A DNA stretch of 64,000 bases from Niveispirillum fermenti. Its GTDB lineage: Bacteria > Pseudomonadota > Alphaproteobacteria > Azospirillales > Azospirillaceae. The notes below the pieces were generated by a model. It was not told the DNA's origin. It ran no database searches and was given only the letters and a program-made list of their open reading frames with translations. Below, piece after piece: positions 17,455 to 26,243 of the stretch (position 1 is its first letter; the number at the start of each line of letters is the position of its first letter). Position numbers and translations under genes: made by a program. Location: assembly GCF_048066175.1 (NCBI RefSeq), contig NZ_JBLTXA010000006.1, positions 62,001 to 126,000 of the forward strand. Direction: 5' to 3'.

Positions 17455-18099
17455 ATGGTCCAATCCACGATGACGGAAAGCAAGAACAATAACGGTGCCG
17501 ATGCACCGCAGGCCGATGGAACCGGCGGCGCCGGTTCCGGCGGGGCTCATGCGGGGGCCGATGCGGCGTTGCGCGCCCTGGCCGGCGGCACCCCCCGCGC
17601 GCCCACCGCCGAGGACGAGGCCTATCCCATCGAAATCCGCGCCGACGGCACCTGGTATTACCATGGCAGCCCCATCGGCCGGCTACCCATGGTCCGGCTG
17701 TTCGCCACGGTCCTGCGGCGGGACACAGCCGGCGATTACTGGCTGATCACCCCGGCGGAACGGGGGCGCATCACGGTGGAGGATGCGCCCTTCGTGGCCG
17801 TTGGCCTGACGGTGGAAGGCAGCGGGCACGACCAGCGGCTGGTTTTCCGCACCAATCTGGATCAGGAGGTCATAGCCGGCCCGGACTATCCCATCCGGGT
17901 GCAGACCGACTCCGAGACAGGGGAGCCGCGGCCCTATATCATGGTCAAGGGTCCGCCCGAGGCGCCGCTGGAGGCGCGTATCAACCGCGCGATCTTCTAT
18001 GAACTGGTCGAACGGTCCGAACCGGGCCAGGATGACGGCATGATCGGGGTGTGGAGCCAGGGGGCATTCTTTCCCCTGGGACGTGCGACGGAAGGCTGA
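17455..18099 (+). CDS. DUF1285 domain protein
   Basis: This 214-aa protein has a Gly/Ala-rich N-terminal 50 residues and then a DUF1285 domain. The domain begins YPIEIRADGTWYYHGSPIGR, continues VRLFATVLRRD and YWLITPAERGRITVEDAPF, and ends INRAIFYELVERS with GVWSQGAFFPLG. The family is common in alphaproteobacteria with no established function. An alternative ATG at 17470 starts MTESKNNNG; neither has a strong ribosome-binding site, so the exact start is uncertain. It is followed closely by the Nudix gene, probably in one transcript. Confidence 0.85.
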   Translation: MVQSTMTESKNNNGADAPQADGTGGAGSGGAHAGADAALRALAGGTPRAPTAEDEAYPIEIRADGTWYYHGSPIGRLPMVRLFATVLRRDTAGDYWLITPAERGRITVEDAPFVAVGLTVEGSGHDQRLVFRTNLDQEVIAGPDYPIRVQTDSETGEPRPYIMVKGPPEAPLEARINRAIFYELVERSEPGQDDGMIGVWSQGAFFPLGRATEG

Positions 18100-18145
18100 C
18101 GGGCAATTGATCGGGGCTGAGACAAGGCCGGGGCTGGTCCCCGCC

Positions 18146-18751
18146 ATGAACGACATAAGGGGACTTTTCCAGCGGCGCCGGCAGGAACCGTCGCGCCTGA
18201 TCGGCATGCGCGGCGACCTGGACGGCAATCCCGGCCTGGAACAGCCGGCCCTGCTGCGCGATGCCGCCGTGCTGGTGCCGCTGGTCGACCGGCCCGACGG
18301 CACCACCATCCTGCTGACCCAGCGCACCGCACACCTGGCCGCGCATGCGGGCCAGGTCAGCTTTCCCGGCGGCGGGGTGGAGGAAGAGGACGAGGACGCC
18401 GTCGCCACCGCCCTGCGCGAGACAGAGGAGGAAATCGGCCTGCACCACCGGCATATCGAGGTGCTGGGCCATCTGGACACCTATGTCACGCGCACCGGTT
18501 TCCGGGTGGTCCCCGTCGTGGCCCATATCCGCCCGCCCTTCACGCTGACACCAGACCCCTATGAGGTGGCGGACGTGTTCGAGGTGCCGCTGTCCTTCAT
18601 CCTGGACCCCGCCTCCCGTCGCCGGGACAGCGTGGAGTTCAAGGGCGCGCTGCGGCAATTCTGGGTCTTCCCCTACCAGGACCGCCATATCTGGGGCGCC
18701 ACGGCCGGGATGCTGGTCAATCTGTGCGACGTGCTGGGCGAACTGGGCTGA
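18146..18751 (+). CDS. Nudix hydrolase, CoA pyrophosphatase (NudL-like)
   Basis: This 201-aa protein has the Nudix box GGVEEEDEDAVATALRETEE followed by EIGL, fitting the G-x5-E-x7-RE-U-x-EE-x-G-U pattern and supplying the metal ligands. The preceding LLTQRTAHLAAHAGQVSFPG segment matches the UPF0035-type extension found in CoA pyrophosphatases. It hydrolyses CoA or its oxidised forms to 4-phosphopantetheine and 3,5-ADP. I use the ATG at 18146 (MNDIRGLF); a GTG at 18083 in the same frame overlaps the DUF1285 gene and has no support. It is convergent with aroB, with tandem hairpins between. Confidence 0.88.
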   Translation: MNDIRGLFQRRRQEPSRLIGMRGDLDGNPGLEQPALLRDAAVLVPLVDRPDGTTILLTQRTAHLAAHAGQVSFPGGGVEEEDEDAVATALRETEEEIGLHHRHIEVLGHLDTYVTRTGFRVVPVVAHIRPPFTLTPDPYEVADVFEVPLSFILDPASRRRDSVEFKGALRQFWVFPYQDRHIWGATAGMLVNLCDVLGELG

Positions 18752-18756
18752 TCCCG

Positions 18757-18817
18757 GACCGCCATCCGGCGGTCATCCGCGTCACCCAGACCGCCATCCG
18801 GCGGTCATCCGCGTCAC
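18757..18817. repeat. Tandem 29-bp hairpin repeats between convergent genes
   Basis: The 29-bp unit beginning GACCGCCATCCGGCGGTC occurs exactly at 18757-18785 and again at 18789-18817 (period 32). Each copy contains a 7-bp stem (GACCGCC/GGCGGTC) with a 4-base loop. They lie at the 3-prime ends of the Nudix gene and aroB and overlap the aroB stop. They probably form a bidirectional terminator or processing site. Confidence 0.85.
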
Positions 18818-19944
18818 AGGTGACCAGCCATCACGGATGTCACGTCGGCCAGGTGGACATCGGCGCAGCGGAAGGATTTGCCGATGCCCCGGGCCAGAAT
18901 GAAGGTGACGCGCCCATCCTTCACCTTCTTGTCCCTGGCCATATGAGAAACCAGCTTTTCCGCGGTCCAGGTGCCGCCGCCCAGATGGGCGGCCGATACG
19001 GGCAGGCCCACCGCCGACAGATGCGCCTTCACCCGGTCCAGATCGCCGGCCGGGCACAGGCCCATGCGCACCGACAGGTCGAAGGCCATGACCATGCCGA
19101 TGGCCACCGACTCGCCATGCAGCAGGGCCGTGCCATAGCCGGCCTCCGCTTCCAGCGCATGGCCGAACGTGTGGCCCAGGTTCAGCAATTCGCGCAGGCC
19201 CGCTTCCTTCTCGTCCTTGCCCACGATATCGGCCTTGGCCGCACAGGAAACGCGGATGGCCTCGGTCAGCAGGGCATCGTCGCCGGCCACCAGCGCCGGG
19301 CCGTGCATCTCCAGCCAGGTGAAGAAATCCGGGCGGTCGATCAGCCCGTATTTCACCACCTCCGCATAGCCGGCCAGCATCTCGCGCCGGGGCAGGGTCT
19401 TCAGGCTGTCGGTATCGGCCAGCACCAGCCGCGGCTGGTGGAAGGCGCCGATCAGGTTCTTGCCATGGCGGCTGTTGATGCCGGTCTTGCCGCCGACGGA
19501 ACTGTCCACCTGGCTCAACAGCGTCGTGGGCACCTGGATGAAGTCGATGCCGCGAAGCGCGATGGCGGCTGCGAAGCCGCCCAGGTCGCCCACCACGCCG
19601 CCGCCCAGCGCCACCAGCACCGTCCGGCGCTCGATCCCCCGCGCCAGCAGGGCGTCCAGCACCGTGCCCAGCCTCTCCATATCCTTGCTGGCCTCCCCCG
19701 CCGGAACCACGATCGGTTCCGCCACGCGCGCACCGGCGGCGCGCAGGCTGTCCAGCAGGGAGGACAGATGCAGTTCGGCCACGCTGCTGTCGGTCAGCAC
19801 CACCAGCGGCCGGCCGGGCACGGCGGCCGTGATCAGCGCACCGGCATCCCCGATCAGGCCCGGGCCGATATGGATGTCATAGGACCGTTCGTCCAGGGCG
19901 ACGGGCAGGGCGACGGGAACGATGGTGCGGGCGGCGGCGGTCAT
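18814..19944 (-). CDS. aroB: 3-dehydroquinate synthase
   Basis: This 376-aa enzyme converts DAHP to 3-dehydroquinate, the second step of the shikimate pathway. The NAD-binding loop is GGGVVGDLGGFAAAIALRGI. The catalytic core follows with DSSVGGKTGINSRHGKNLIG, the metal ligand region YAEVVKYGLI, and the metal-binding His segment NLGHTFGHALEAE. The length is normal (about 370 residues). I chose the ATG at 19944 because the frame upstream (to 20136) overlaps aroK and reads as low-complexity sequence. It is 43 bases after aroK and both are transcribed leftward, an arrangement conserved in many proteobacteria. Confidence 0.96.
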   Translation of the reverse strand: MTAAARTIVPVALPVALDERSYDIHIGPGLIGDAGALITAAVPGRPLVVLTDSSVAELHLSSLLDSLRAAGARVAEPIVVPAGEASKDMERLGTVLDALLARGIERRTVLVALGGGVVGDLGGFAAAIALRGIDFIQVPTTLLSQVDSSVGGKTGINSRHGKNLIGAFHQPRLVLADTDSLKTLPRREMLAGYAEVVKYGLIDRPDFFTWLEMHGPALVAGDDALLTEAIRVSCAAKADIVGKDEKEAGLRELLNLGHTFGHALEAEAGYGTALLHGESVAIGMVMAFDLSVRMGLCPAGDLDRVKAHLSAVGLPVSAAHLGGGTWTAEKLVSHMARDKKVKDGRVTFILARGIGKSFRCADVHLADVTSVMAGHL

Positions 19945-19987
19945 GGGCGGCGGTATCCAGGCGCAAACGGTAGGGAAGAAGGCGGGA

Positions 19988-20563
19988 TCAGGCGGTCGCC
20001 ACCCCGGCATCCATGGGGGCCGGATGTCCCAGATGGGGGCGCAGGGCGGCGATGACGCGCTCGGTCGTGATGTCGGGCGGGCTGTCGTCACTGTCCACGG
20101 TGAGGTCGGCCGCGGCGTAGACGGGGTAGCGCACATCCATCAGCCGCGACAGCACGGCACGCGGGTCACCCTGGCGCAGCAGCGGCCGGTGGTCGCGCCG
20201 CGCCGTCCGCTGGACCAGCAGGTCCAGGTCGGCGCGCAGCCAGATGGAAATGCCGCGCTCGCGGATCAGCGCGCGGGTCTCCGCGTCCATGAAGGCCCCG
20301 CCGCCCGTGGACAGGACCTGCACGGGCTGTTCCAGCAGCCGGGCGATGACGCGGCGTTCCCCGTCGCGGAAACCCGTCTCCCCGAACCGGTCGAAGATTT
20401 CCTGGATGGTGCAGCCGGCCGCCCGCTCGATCTCATGGTCGGCATCGACGAAGGGCAGGCCCAGCCGCGTGGCCAGCCGCTTGCCGATGCTGGTCTTGCC
20501 GGCCCCCATCAGGCCGATCAGCACCAGGGTCTTGGGCACGGGGAACGGGACGGCGGCGGGCAT
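19988..20563 (-). CDS. aroK: Shikimate kinase
   Basis: This 191-aa kinase phosphorylates shikimate with ATP. It has the P-loop GLMGAGKTSIGKRL, the shikimate-binding DADHEIERAAG motif, the GFRDGERRVIARLL segment with the substrate arginine, and STGGGAFMD. The C-terminal lid has RTARRDHRPLLRQGDPR. It leads the aroK-aroB operon and is transcribed away from the small membrane protein gene on the other strand. Confidence 0.95.
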   Translation of the reverse strand: MPAAVPFPVPKTLVLIGLMGAGKTSIGKRLATRLGLPFVDADHEIERAAGCTIQEIFDRFGETGFRDGERRVIARLLEQPVQVLSTGGGAFMDAETRALIRERGISIWLRADLDLLVQRTARRDHRPLLRQGDPRAVLSRLMDVRYPVYAAADLTVDSDDSPPDITTERVIAALRPHLGHPAPMDAGVATA

Positions 20564-20829
20564 GGGCGTCTGATCCAGGGGTTGCGGCGCCGGTCAAGGG
20601 CTTAAACCAGGATGGCCGGTGGTGGCGCGATTGCCAGCCCATGATACGGACGCTATGGTGCTGGCAAGGCCACCGGAACGGACGTTTCCATAGCACGCGC
20701 GGGCGCCATCGCCCAACCCCGCGAGCCAAGGGAAAAGCGGAGCCGGACCCGGTCGCCGACGCATGGCTGGGCGCCCCGGCGCCGGCCATGTGCCATCCTT
20801 TTCTGCCATTTCACCGGAACCGGTTGTTC

Positions 20830-20967
20830 ATGAGCACGCTGATCAAGATCCTGCTGGTTGTCGTTCTGCTTGTCGGTGTCGGCGGCTTCGTCGCGCTGGC
20901 CAGCATGGACCTGCCCGCCCCGTCGCAGCCGGTGGAGCGGGTGATCCCCAATGACCGTTTCGGCTGA
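20830..20967 (+). CDS. Small single-pass membrane protein (45 aa)
   Basis: The short ORF encodes an N-terminal membrane helix (ILLVVVLLVGVGGFVALAS) and a proline-rich tail ending in VERVIPNDRFG. It overlaps the start of the next gene by 17 bases and the two probably form a unit that continues to xerD. Proteins of this shape and place are seen upstream of the same neighbours in related alphaproteobacteria. Function is unknown. The ribosome-binding site is weak. Confidence 0.6.
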   Translation: MSTLIKILLVVVLLVGVGGFVALASMDLPAPSQPVERVIPNDRFG

Positions 20968-22717
20968 CCGGGTGCGCCGCTTCGGCTGCATGACGGCCAT
21001 CGGGCTGGCGCTGCTGGCCTCTCCCGTCCTGGCGCAGCAGCCATGGCCGCCCGCCGGCCCGCCACCCGCCACACCCCCCGGCTCCGGGCCGGCCCCCGGT
21101 CCCACCGGGGCGCCGCTGTCGCTGTTCCCGCCGGCCCCGGCCGGGGCGGAACCGGCAGCCGCCGATCCGGCACCGGCCGCCACGCCCCCCGATGCGCGCG
21201 GCGTGCGCGGGGTGATGGTGGAGGAGTTGAAGGCGCAGGACCCGGAACTGGCAGGTTCGCTGGGACCCGACAATGGCGGGCTGTCGCCCGACCTGTGGCA
21301 GGGCCTGCCGCGCGGGGAACTGGAAAGCCTGATCGCGGCCGTCCCGGCCGGCCTGACCAGCCCCGCCCTGCGCGATCTGGCCAGCCGGCTGCTGCTGACC
21401 GCGGCCGACGGGGTGGGCCCTGGCGCAAAGGGCCGCGATCTGGCCGCGTTACGGGCCGAAGCACTGGTCCGCGTCGGTAATGCCGCCGGGGCCGATACGC
21501 TGCGCAGTCTGGCCCCCGCCGTGCTGGAGGATGAAGACGCGGCCCTGGCCTGGCTGGAAATGCGGTATTTCACGGATGACCGGCAGGCCGCCTGCGATCA
21601 GGTGCCCGTCCTGCTGGGCCGTTTCCGGCACCCCGTCTGGCAGAAATGGCAGATCGTCTGCCAGATCGTGGCCGGCCAGCCCGACATGGCCCTGCTGGGC
21701 CTGGATATGCTGCGCGAGCAGGGGGAGAAGGACGAGCTTTTCACCCTGCTGGCCGAAGGCGCCATCACGGGCAACGACCGCCCCGTGCGTGGCGTACCGG
21801 ACCCCACACCCACGCAATTCGCCCTGATCCTGGCGTCGGGCCGGGCCTTTCCGCCGGAAACCCGGATCACGGGCGCCGGCCCGCTGGCCGCCCTGGCCCG
21901 GGTGGAAAGCCTGGCATTGCCGCAGCGGCTGGCGGCGGCGGAACGGGCGGCCGCACTCGGTGGTCTGACGGCGGAGGGGCTGCGCAGCCTTTATGAGGCC
22001 GTGCCCGAACCCGATCCCAAGACATTGACCGTAGCGGCGGCGAAGAAGCCGACGCCCCTGCTGCGCGCCCAGCTCATCCGGGCCCTGGCGGCCGAGCCGG
22101 CGCCCGCCGCCAAGGCCGGCCTGTTCAGGGTCGCCATGCTGGCCGCCAGCACGGAAATGCAGGCGGGAACCTATGGCAGCCTGCTGCTGGAGGAGGCGCG
22201 GCAATTCCGCCTGACCATCGGCTTCGCGTCGGTGGCGCCGATGGTGGCGCGTCTGCACCTGCTGCATGGCGACCTGCGCAATGCCGGTCCCTGGCTGAAC
22301 CTGGCGCGGGACGATTTCAACGCCGGCAAGGATGAGGGTGCCTTCGCCCGGCTCTGGCCCCTGGCCGCCGCCCATGGGCTGGTGCGGGAGGCCGATTTCG
22401 ACCGCACCGTCTGGCAGCGCGATCTGGGCGGGAATGCCGCCCGCGATACGGTCGACAGCGTGCTGATCCTGCTGAGCGCGCTGGAGAACACGCCCATGGC
22501 CCTGCCGCCGCTGGCCGACGGGTCGGCGCCGCCGGGTCAGGTGAAGGGGGCCGTCCTGCTGGATGCCATCATCGCCCTGGGCACGGGCGGGCCGGCCGGC
22601 ATGCCGGCCATGGACCTGGCCGCCATCCTGACCGACCTGACACGGGCCGGCCTGGGGGAACAGGCCCGCCGCATCGGCGCGGAAGCCATCGCCGGCCTGC
22701 TGCGACCGGAGGCCTGA
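20951..22717 (+). CDS. Secreted Ala/Pro-rich hypothetical protein
   Basis: This 588-aa protein has a signal peptide (about residues 1-28, cleaved near SPVLAQQ), a Pro/Ala-rich linker of about 60 residues, and a long Ala/Leu-rich region of probable helical repeats (for example LLLTAADGVGPGAKGRDLAA and LARVESLALPQRLAAAERAA). I recognise no catalytic motif. It is probably periplasmic and, by context, sits in an operon with the 45-aa membrane protein and xerD (22721, three bases after its stop). A solenoid-like scaffold is possible but unproven. Confidence 0.75.
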   Translation: MTVSADRVRRFGCMTAIGLALLASPVLAQQPWPPAGPPPATPPGSGPAPGPTGAPLSLFPPAPAGAEPAAADPAPAATPPDARGVRGVMVEELKAQDPELAGSLGPDNGGLSPDLWQGLPRGELESLIAAVPAGLTSPALRDLASRLLLTAADGVGPGAKGRDLAALRAEALVRVGNAAGADTLRSLAPAVLEDEDAALAWLEMRYFTDDRQAACDQVPVLLGRFRHPVWQKWQIVCQIVAGQPDMALLGLDMLREQGEKDELFTLLAEGAITGNDRPVRGVPDPTPTQFALILASGRAFPPETRITGAGPLAALARVESLALPQRLAAAERAAALGGLTAEGLRSLYEAVPEPDPKTLTVAAAKKPTPLLRAQLIRALAAEPAPAAKAGLFRVAMLAASTEMQAGTYGSLLLEEARQFRLTIGFASVAPMVARLHLLHGDLRNAGPWLNLARDDFNAGKDEGAFARLWPLAAAHGLVREADFDRTVWQRDLGGNAARDTVDSVLILLSALENTPMALPPLADGSAPPGQVKGAVLLDAIIALGTGGPAGMPAMDLAAILTDLTRAGLGEQARRIGAEAIAGLLRPEA

Positions 22718-22720
22718 GCC

Positions 22721-23734
22721 ATGACCCGACCGGCGGCAGGGTCCCTCGGTGCCGCCAAGGCGCGGCCTGGCCGGCCGCGCAAGCCGGCCCCCCCGCCGCC
22801 GCCCTGGGTTGATGCCTTCCTGGACATGATGGTGGCCGAGCGCGCGGCCTCGGCCAACACGCGCGAGGCCTATCACCGTGATCTGGCCGATGTGGCGACC
22901 TTTCTGGCACAGCAGGGCCGCCCCGCGCTGGACCGTGCCGCCACCGATGACCTGCGCGCCTATCTGGACCATCTGGCTGCCGGCCGGGTGAAGGCCGGTT
23001 CATCGGTGCGCACCGTGGCCCGGCGGCTGTCGGCGCTGCGCCAGTATTACAAGTTCCTGGTGTCGGAAGGGCACCGGGCAGAGGACCCGGCCAGCGTCCT
23101 GGACACGCCCAGGCAGGGCCGTGCCCTGCCCAAGATCCTGTCGGAAGCCGACGTGACGGCCATGCTGTCGGCCGCTGCGGCCCGCGGCGCGCCGGAGGGT
23201 CGGCGGCTGAACGCGCTGCTGGAGGTGCTGTACGCCACGGGCCTGCGCGTGTCGGAACTGGTGGGTCTGCCCATGGCCGCGCTGACCCGCGATGCCCGCG
23301 CCCTGATCGTGCGCGGCAAGGGCGGCAAGGAACGGCTGGTGCCCCTGTCCGCCCCGGCCCGCGACGCCCTGTCCGCCTATCTGCCCGATCGCGCCTTCTT
23401 CATGACCAGGGGGCGGGAAGGCCGGCAACAGGCCTTCCTGTTCCCATCGCGCGCCAATGCCGGGGTCCTGACCCGCCAGCGCTTCGGCCAGTTGCTGAAG
23501 GATCTGGCCATCGAGGCGGGCCTGGACCCGGCCAAGGTCAGCCCGCACGTCCTGCGCCACTGCTTCGCCACCCACCTGCTGGATCATGGCGCCGATCTGC
23601 GATCGGTCCAGAAGATGCTGGGCCATGCCGATATCGGCACGACGCAGATTTACACCCATGTCGTGGGCGAACGGCTGAAACAGACGGTGGAACAGCACCA
23701 TCCGCTGTCGGGCAAGCGAAAGGCAAAGGCATGA
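22721..23734 (+). CDS. xerD: Tyrosine recombinase XerD
   Basis: This 337-aa recombinase has an N-terminal SAM-like DNA-binding domain (TREAYHRDLADVATFLAQ) and a catalytic domain with Arg in ATGLRVSELVG, Lys in GKGGKERLV, the HxxR pair in SPHVLRHCFATHLL, His in MLGHADIGTTQ and the nucleophilic Tyr in IYTHV. All active-site residues are present. With XerC it resolves chromosome dimers at dif. The N-terminus has an unusual 30-residue Pro/Ala/Arg extension. The start has GGAGG about 8 bases upstream. It is the housekeeping recombinase and not a phage integrase, since it lies beside aroK/aroB as in other alphaproteobacteria. Confidence 0.93.
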   Translation: MTRPAAGSLGAAKARPGRPRKPAPPPPPWVDAFLDMMVAERAASANTREAYHRDLADVATFLAQQGRPALDRAATDDLRAYLDHLAAGRVKAGSSVRTVARRLSALRQYYKFLVSEGHRAEDPASVLDTPRQGRALPKILSEADVTAMLSAAAARGAPEGRRLNALLEVLYATGLRVSELVGLPMAALTRDARALIVRGKGGKERLVPLSAPARDALSAYLPDRAFFMTRGREGRQQAFLFPSRANAGVLTRQRFGQLLKDLAIEAGLDPAKVSPHVLRHCFATHLLDHGADLRSVQKMLGHADIGTTQIYTHVVGERLKQTVEQHHPLSGKRKAKA

Positions 23735-24061
23735 TCCGTCTGGCCGGACCGCTGCGACCACTTTATACTGTGTCCCGATGACCACCACCGGTCACCGGGT
23801 TCAATGGCCATCGCCCCCATCCATGGGCTCGGCTACGTTCCACGCGCCAGCAGTTGCCGCCATTATAACCCGCAGGATATAACGGTGAAGATATTGCACA
23901 GAAATTGGATTCTCACCGTCACCCCGGCGAAAGCCGGGGTCCAGCGCGAGGCGCGGTCAGCGCCGACATGATTTATACCAGCGGCCGCAGCATGGATAAC
24001 CTGATACTGAAAATCAAAGCATGTACTGCATTAAAATCACAAAGAACTTTTCATACAGATG
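23735..24061. other. Intergenic region with a REP-like hairpin
   Basis: This 327-bp gap lies between xerD and a small minus-strand gene. It holds a short palindromic element (23921-23940) in a typical dispersed-repeat context, and an AT-richer right half. I saw no promoter that I trust and no tRNA. Confidence 0.5.
23921..23940. repeat. REP-like palindrome with GAAA tetraloop
   Basis: ACCCCGGC, GAAA and GCCGGGGT form an 8-bp stem with a GNRA tetraloop, flanked by TCACCGTC and CCAGCGCGAGG. This resembles the GTCATTCCGGCGAAAGCCGG-type intergenic repeats dispersed in many alphaproteobacterial genomes. Only this copy is seen in the window. Confidence 0.55.
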
Positions 24062-24301
24062 CTAAACGCCAGCCTGAGCATAGTAATCGAGTCGGTGCTT
24101 CGCTGCGTTGATTGAGGCATCTTGCGCTGCCTCCCAGGTCGCTTGAATGAGATCGCCACCCCATTTCTCAATATGCTCACAGTCTGGCAGCGACCAATGC
24201 AGACTGTATTCCACAGTGAATCCTTCTCCACTCAGCAGCTCAAAGTTGACCGGAGTGATTACAACCCCGCGATAGCAAACCGAGCCGGCAGACATAGTCA
24301 T
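24062..24301 (-). CDS. Small hypothetical protein (79 aa)
   Basis: The protein starts MTMSAGSVCYRGVVITPVNF and has a normal-looking globular composition (EYSLHWSLPDCEHIEKWGGD, then ATWEAAQDASINAAKHRLDY). This is unlike the Arg/Pro/Gly-rich shadows of this genome. It uses AT-rich codons and lies in an AT-richer island between xerD and aspS, which suggests acquisition by transfer. No family is recognised with confidence. No clear ribosome-binding site is visible, so the start could be elsewhere in the same frame. Confidence 0.55.
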   Translation of the reverse strand: MTMSAGSVCYRGVVITPVNFELLSGEGFTVEYSLHWSLPDCEHIEKWGGDLIQATWEAAQDASINAAKHRLDYYAQAGV

Positions 24302-24378
24302 CGTAGTGCCTATCGTTTAAAGTCGCCCGAAAAGAGAGCCCACTCTTTTAACAGAAAAAATATGTTATTCCAACATCT

Positions 24379-24413
24379 AAAAGCCCGCCGCTGGTTTCCC
24401 CGCGGCGGGCCTT
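24379..24413 (-). terminator. Rho-independent terminator of aspS
   Basis: On the minus strand a 9-bp stem (GCCCGCCGC, 24402-24410 with 24383-24391) encloses a 10-base loop and is followed by TTTT. It lies about 20 bases after the aspS stop. Confidence 0.75.
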
Positions 24414-24431
24414 TGTTCACGATCCCGAACC

Positions 24432-26243
24432 TTACTCCGCCGTCGTGATCTTCGGCTTTGGCAGGTCCAGCTTGATATGCAGTTCCTTCAGCCGGTCCGG
24501 CGTGACGCCGTTGGGAGCCTGCATCAGCAGGTCTTCGGCGCGCTGGTTCAGCGGGAAGACGATGACCTCGCGGATGTTCGGCTCGTCGGCCAGCAGCATC
24601 ACCATGCGGTCGATGCCAGGGGCCGAGCCGCCGTGCGGCGGCGCACCCAGCTTGAAGGCCGACAGCATGCCGCCGAACTTCGCTTCCAGCACCTCCGGCG
24701 GATAACCGGCGATCTCGAACGCCTTGTACATGATTTCCGGCTTGTGGTTCCGGATGGCGCCCGACGACAGTTCCACGCCGTTACAGACGATGTCGTACTG
24801 ATAGGCGTTGATGGTCAGCGGGTCCTGATTCAGCAGCGCGTCCAGGCCGCCCTGCGGCATGGAGAACGGGTTGTGGCTGAAGTCGACCTTCTTCCGCTCC
24901 TCGTCATATTCGAACATCGGGAAATCGACGATCCAGCAGAACTTGTAGGTGTCCTTCTCGATCAGGTCCAGTTCCTCGCCGATGCGCGTGCGGGCCAGAC
25001 CGGCCAGCTTGGCGGCGGGGCCGGCCTGGTCGCAGACGAAGAAGACGGCATCGCCATCCTTCAGGCCCACGACCTCACGCAGGGCCGCCTGGGCGGCCTC
25101 CGGCACGAACTTGGCGATGGGGCCCTTGCCGCCGGCCGCCTCGAAGAGGATATAGCCAAGGCCCGGCGCGCCCAGGCCGCGGGCCCAGTCGTTCAGCTTG
25201 TCGAAGAAGCTGCGCGGACGGTCGCCGACCGACGGGGCGCGGATGGCGCGGACGACGCCGCCCTTCTCGATCACGCCCTTGAAGGCCTTGAATTCCACAT
25301 CGTCGCGCTTGAACACCTCGGTGACGTCGGTGATCACCAATGGGTTGCGCAGGTCCGGCTTGTCATTGCCGTATTTCAGCATCGATTCAGCATAGGGGAT
25401 GCGCACGAACGGGTACGGCGACACCGTCCGCCTGGTGCCCGTGAAGCCGCTGAATTCCTCGAAGATGCCATGGATCACCGGCTCGATGGCGGCGAACACG
25501 TCTTCCTGGGTGACGAAGCTCATCTCGAAATCGAGCTGGTAGAACTCGCCCGGCGAGCGGTCGGCGCGGCTGTCCTCGTCGCGGAAGCAGGGGGCGATCT
25601 GGAAATAGCGGTCGAAGCCCGACACCATCAGCAACTGCTTGAACTGCTGCGGCGCCTGCGGCAGGGCATAGAACTTGCCCGGATGGTTGCGGGACGGCAC
25701 CAGGAAGTCGCGGGCACCCTCCGGGCTGCTGGCCGTCAGGATCGGGGTCTGGAATTCCACGAAACCCTGTTCGATCATGCGGCGGCGGGCCGAGGCGATG
25801 ACGTTGGAGCGCAGCAGGATGTTCTTCTGCATCTTCTCCCGGCGCAGGTCCAGGAAGCGATAGCGCAGGCGCAGTTCCTCGCCGGCGTCCTGCTCGCTGT
25901 TGACCTGCAGCGGCAGCGGATCGGCGGCCGACTGCACCGACAGGTCACGGACCTTCACCTCGATATGGCCGGTCGGCAGCTTGTCGTTGATGGTGTCGGC
26001 GGTGCGGGCCACCACCTCGCCCGTGATGGTCACCACCGATTCCAGACGCAGATCCTCCAGCCCCTTGAAATGCGGGGACGAGGTATCGACCACGCATTGG
26101 GTGATGCCGAAATGGTCGCGCAGATCGACGAACAGCAACTGCCCATGGTCGCGCTTGCGGTTGATCCAGCCGGACAGGCGGACGGACTGGCCGGCATGAT
26201 CAAGGCGGAGTTGGCCACAATTGTGGGTGCGATAGGCGTGCAT
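24432..26243 (-). CDS. aspS: Aspartate-tRNA ligase
   Basis: This 603-aa class II synthetase has the N-terminal OB fold (YRTHNCGQLRLDHAGQSVRL) and class II motif 1 and 2 regions (FVEFQTPILTASSPEGARDF, then FYALPQAPQQFKQLLM and CFRDEDSRADRSPGEFYQ). A GAD insertion domain and motif 3 near GGSAPGIDRMVMLLA follow. The length fits the bacterial-type enzyme (about 590). Bacterial-type AspRS is often non-discriminating in alphaproteobacteria and may also charge tRNA-Asn; I cannot decide this here. I chose the ATG at 26243 because upstream frame (to 26486) is not conserved sequence. It is divergent from rnd. Confidence 0.97.
   Translation of the reverse strand: MHAYRTHNCGQLRLDHAGQSVRLSGWINRKRDHGQLLFVDLRDHFGITQCVVDTSSPHFKGLEDLRLESVVTITGEVVARTADTINDKLPTGHIEVKVRDLSVQSAADPLPLQVNSEQDAGEELRLRYRFLDLRREKMQKNILLRSNVIASARRRMIEQGFVEFQTPILTASSPEGARDFLVPSRNHPGKFYALPQAPQQFKQLLMVSGFDRYFQIAPCFRDEDSRADRSPGEFYQLDFEMSFVTQEDVFAAIEPVIHGIFEEFSGFTGTRRTVSPYPFVRIPYAESMLKYGNDKPDLRNPLVITDVTEVFKRDDVEFKAFKGVIEKGGVVRAIRAPSVGDRPRSFFDKLNDWARGLGAPGLGYILFEAAGGKGPIAKFVPEAAQAALREVVGLKDGDAVFFVCDQAGPAAKLAGLARTRIGEELDLIEKDTYKFCWIVDFPMFEYDEERKKVDFSHNPFSMPQGGLDALLNQDPLTINAYQYDIVCNGVELSSGAIRNHKPEIMYKAFEIAGYPPEVLEAKFGGMLSAFKLGAPPHGGSAPGIDRMVMLLADEPNIREVIVFPLNQRAEDLLMQAPNGVTPDRLKELHIKLDLPKPKITTAE

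Noticed and set aside
22721..23734. The tyrosine recombinase as a possible phage integrase
   Set aside because: It matches XerD, lies beside aroK/aroB as in related genomes and is 18 kb from the phage module. No attachment site is next to it.
23735..24431. A tRNA gene or phage attachment site in the xerD-aspS gap
   Set aside because: No cloverleaf or T-loop consensus was found, and no repeated flank.
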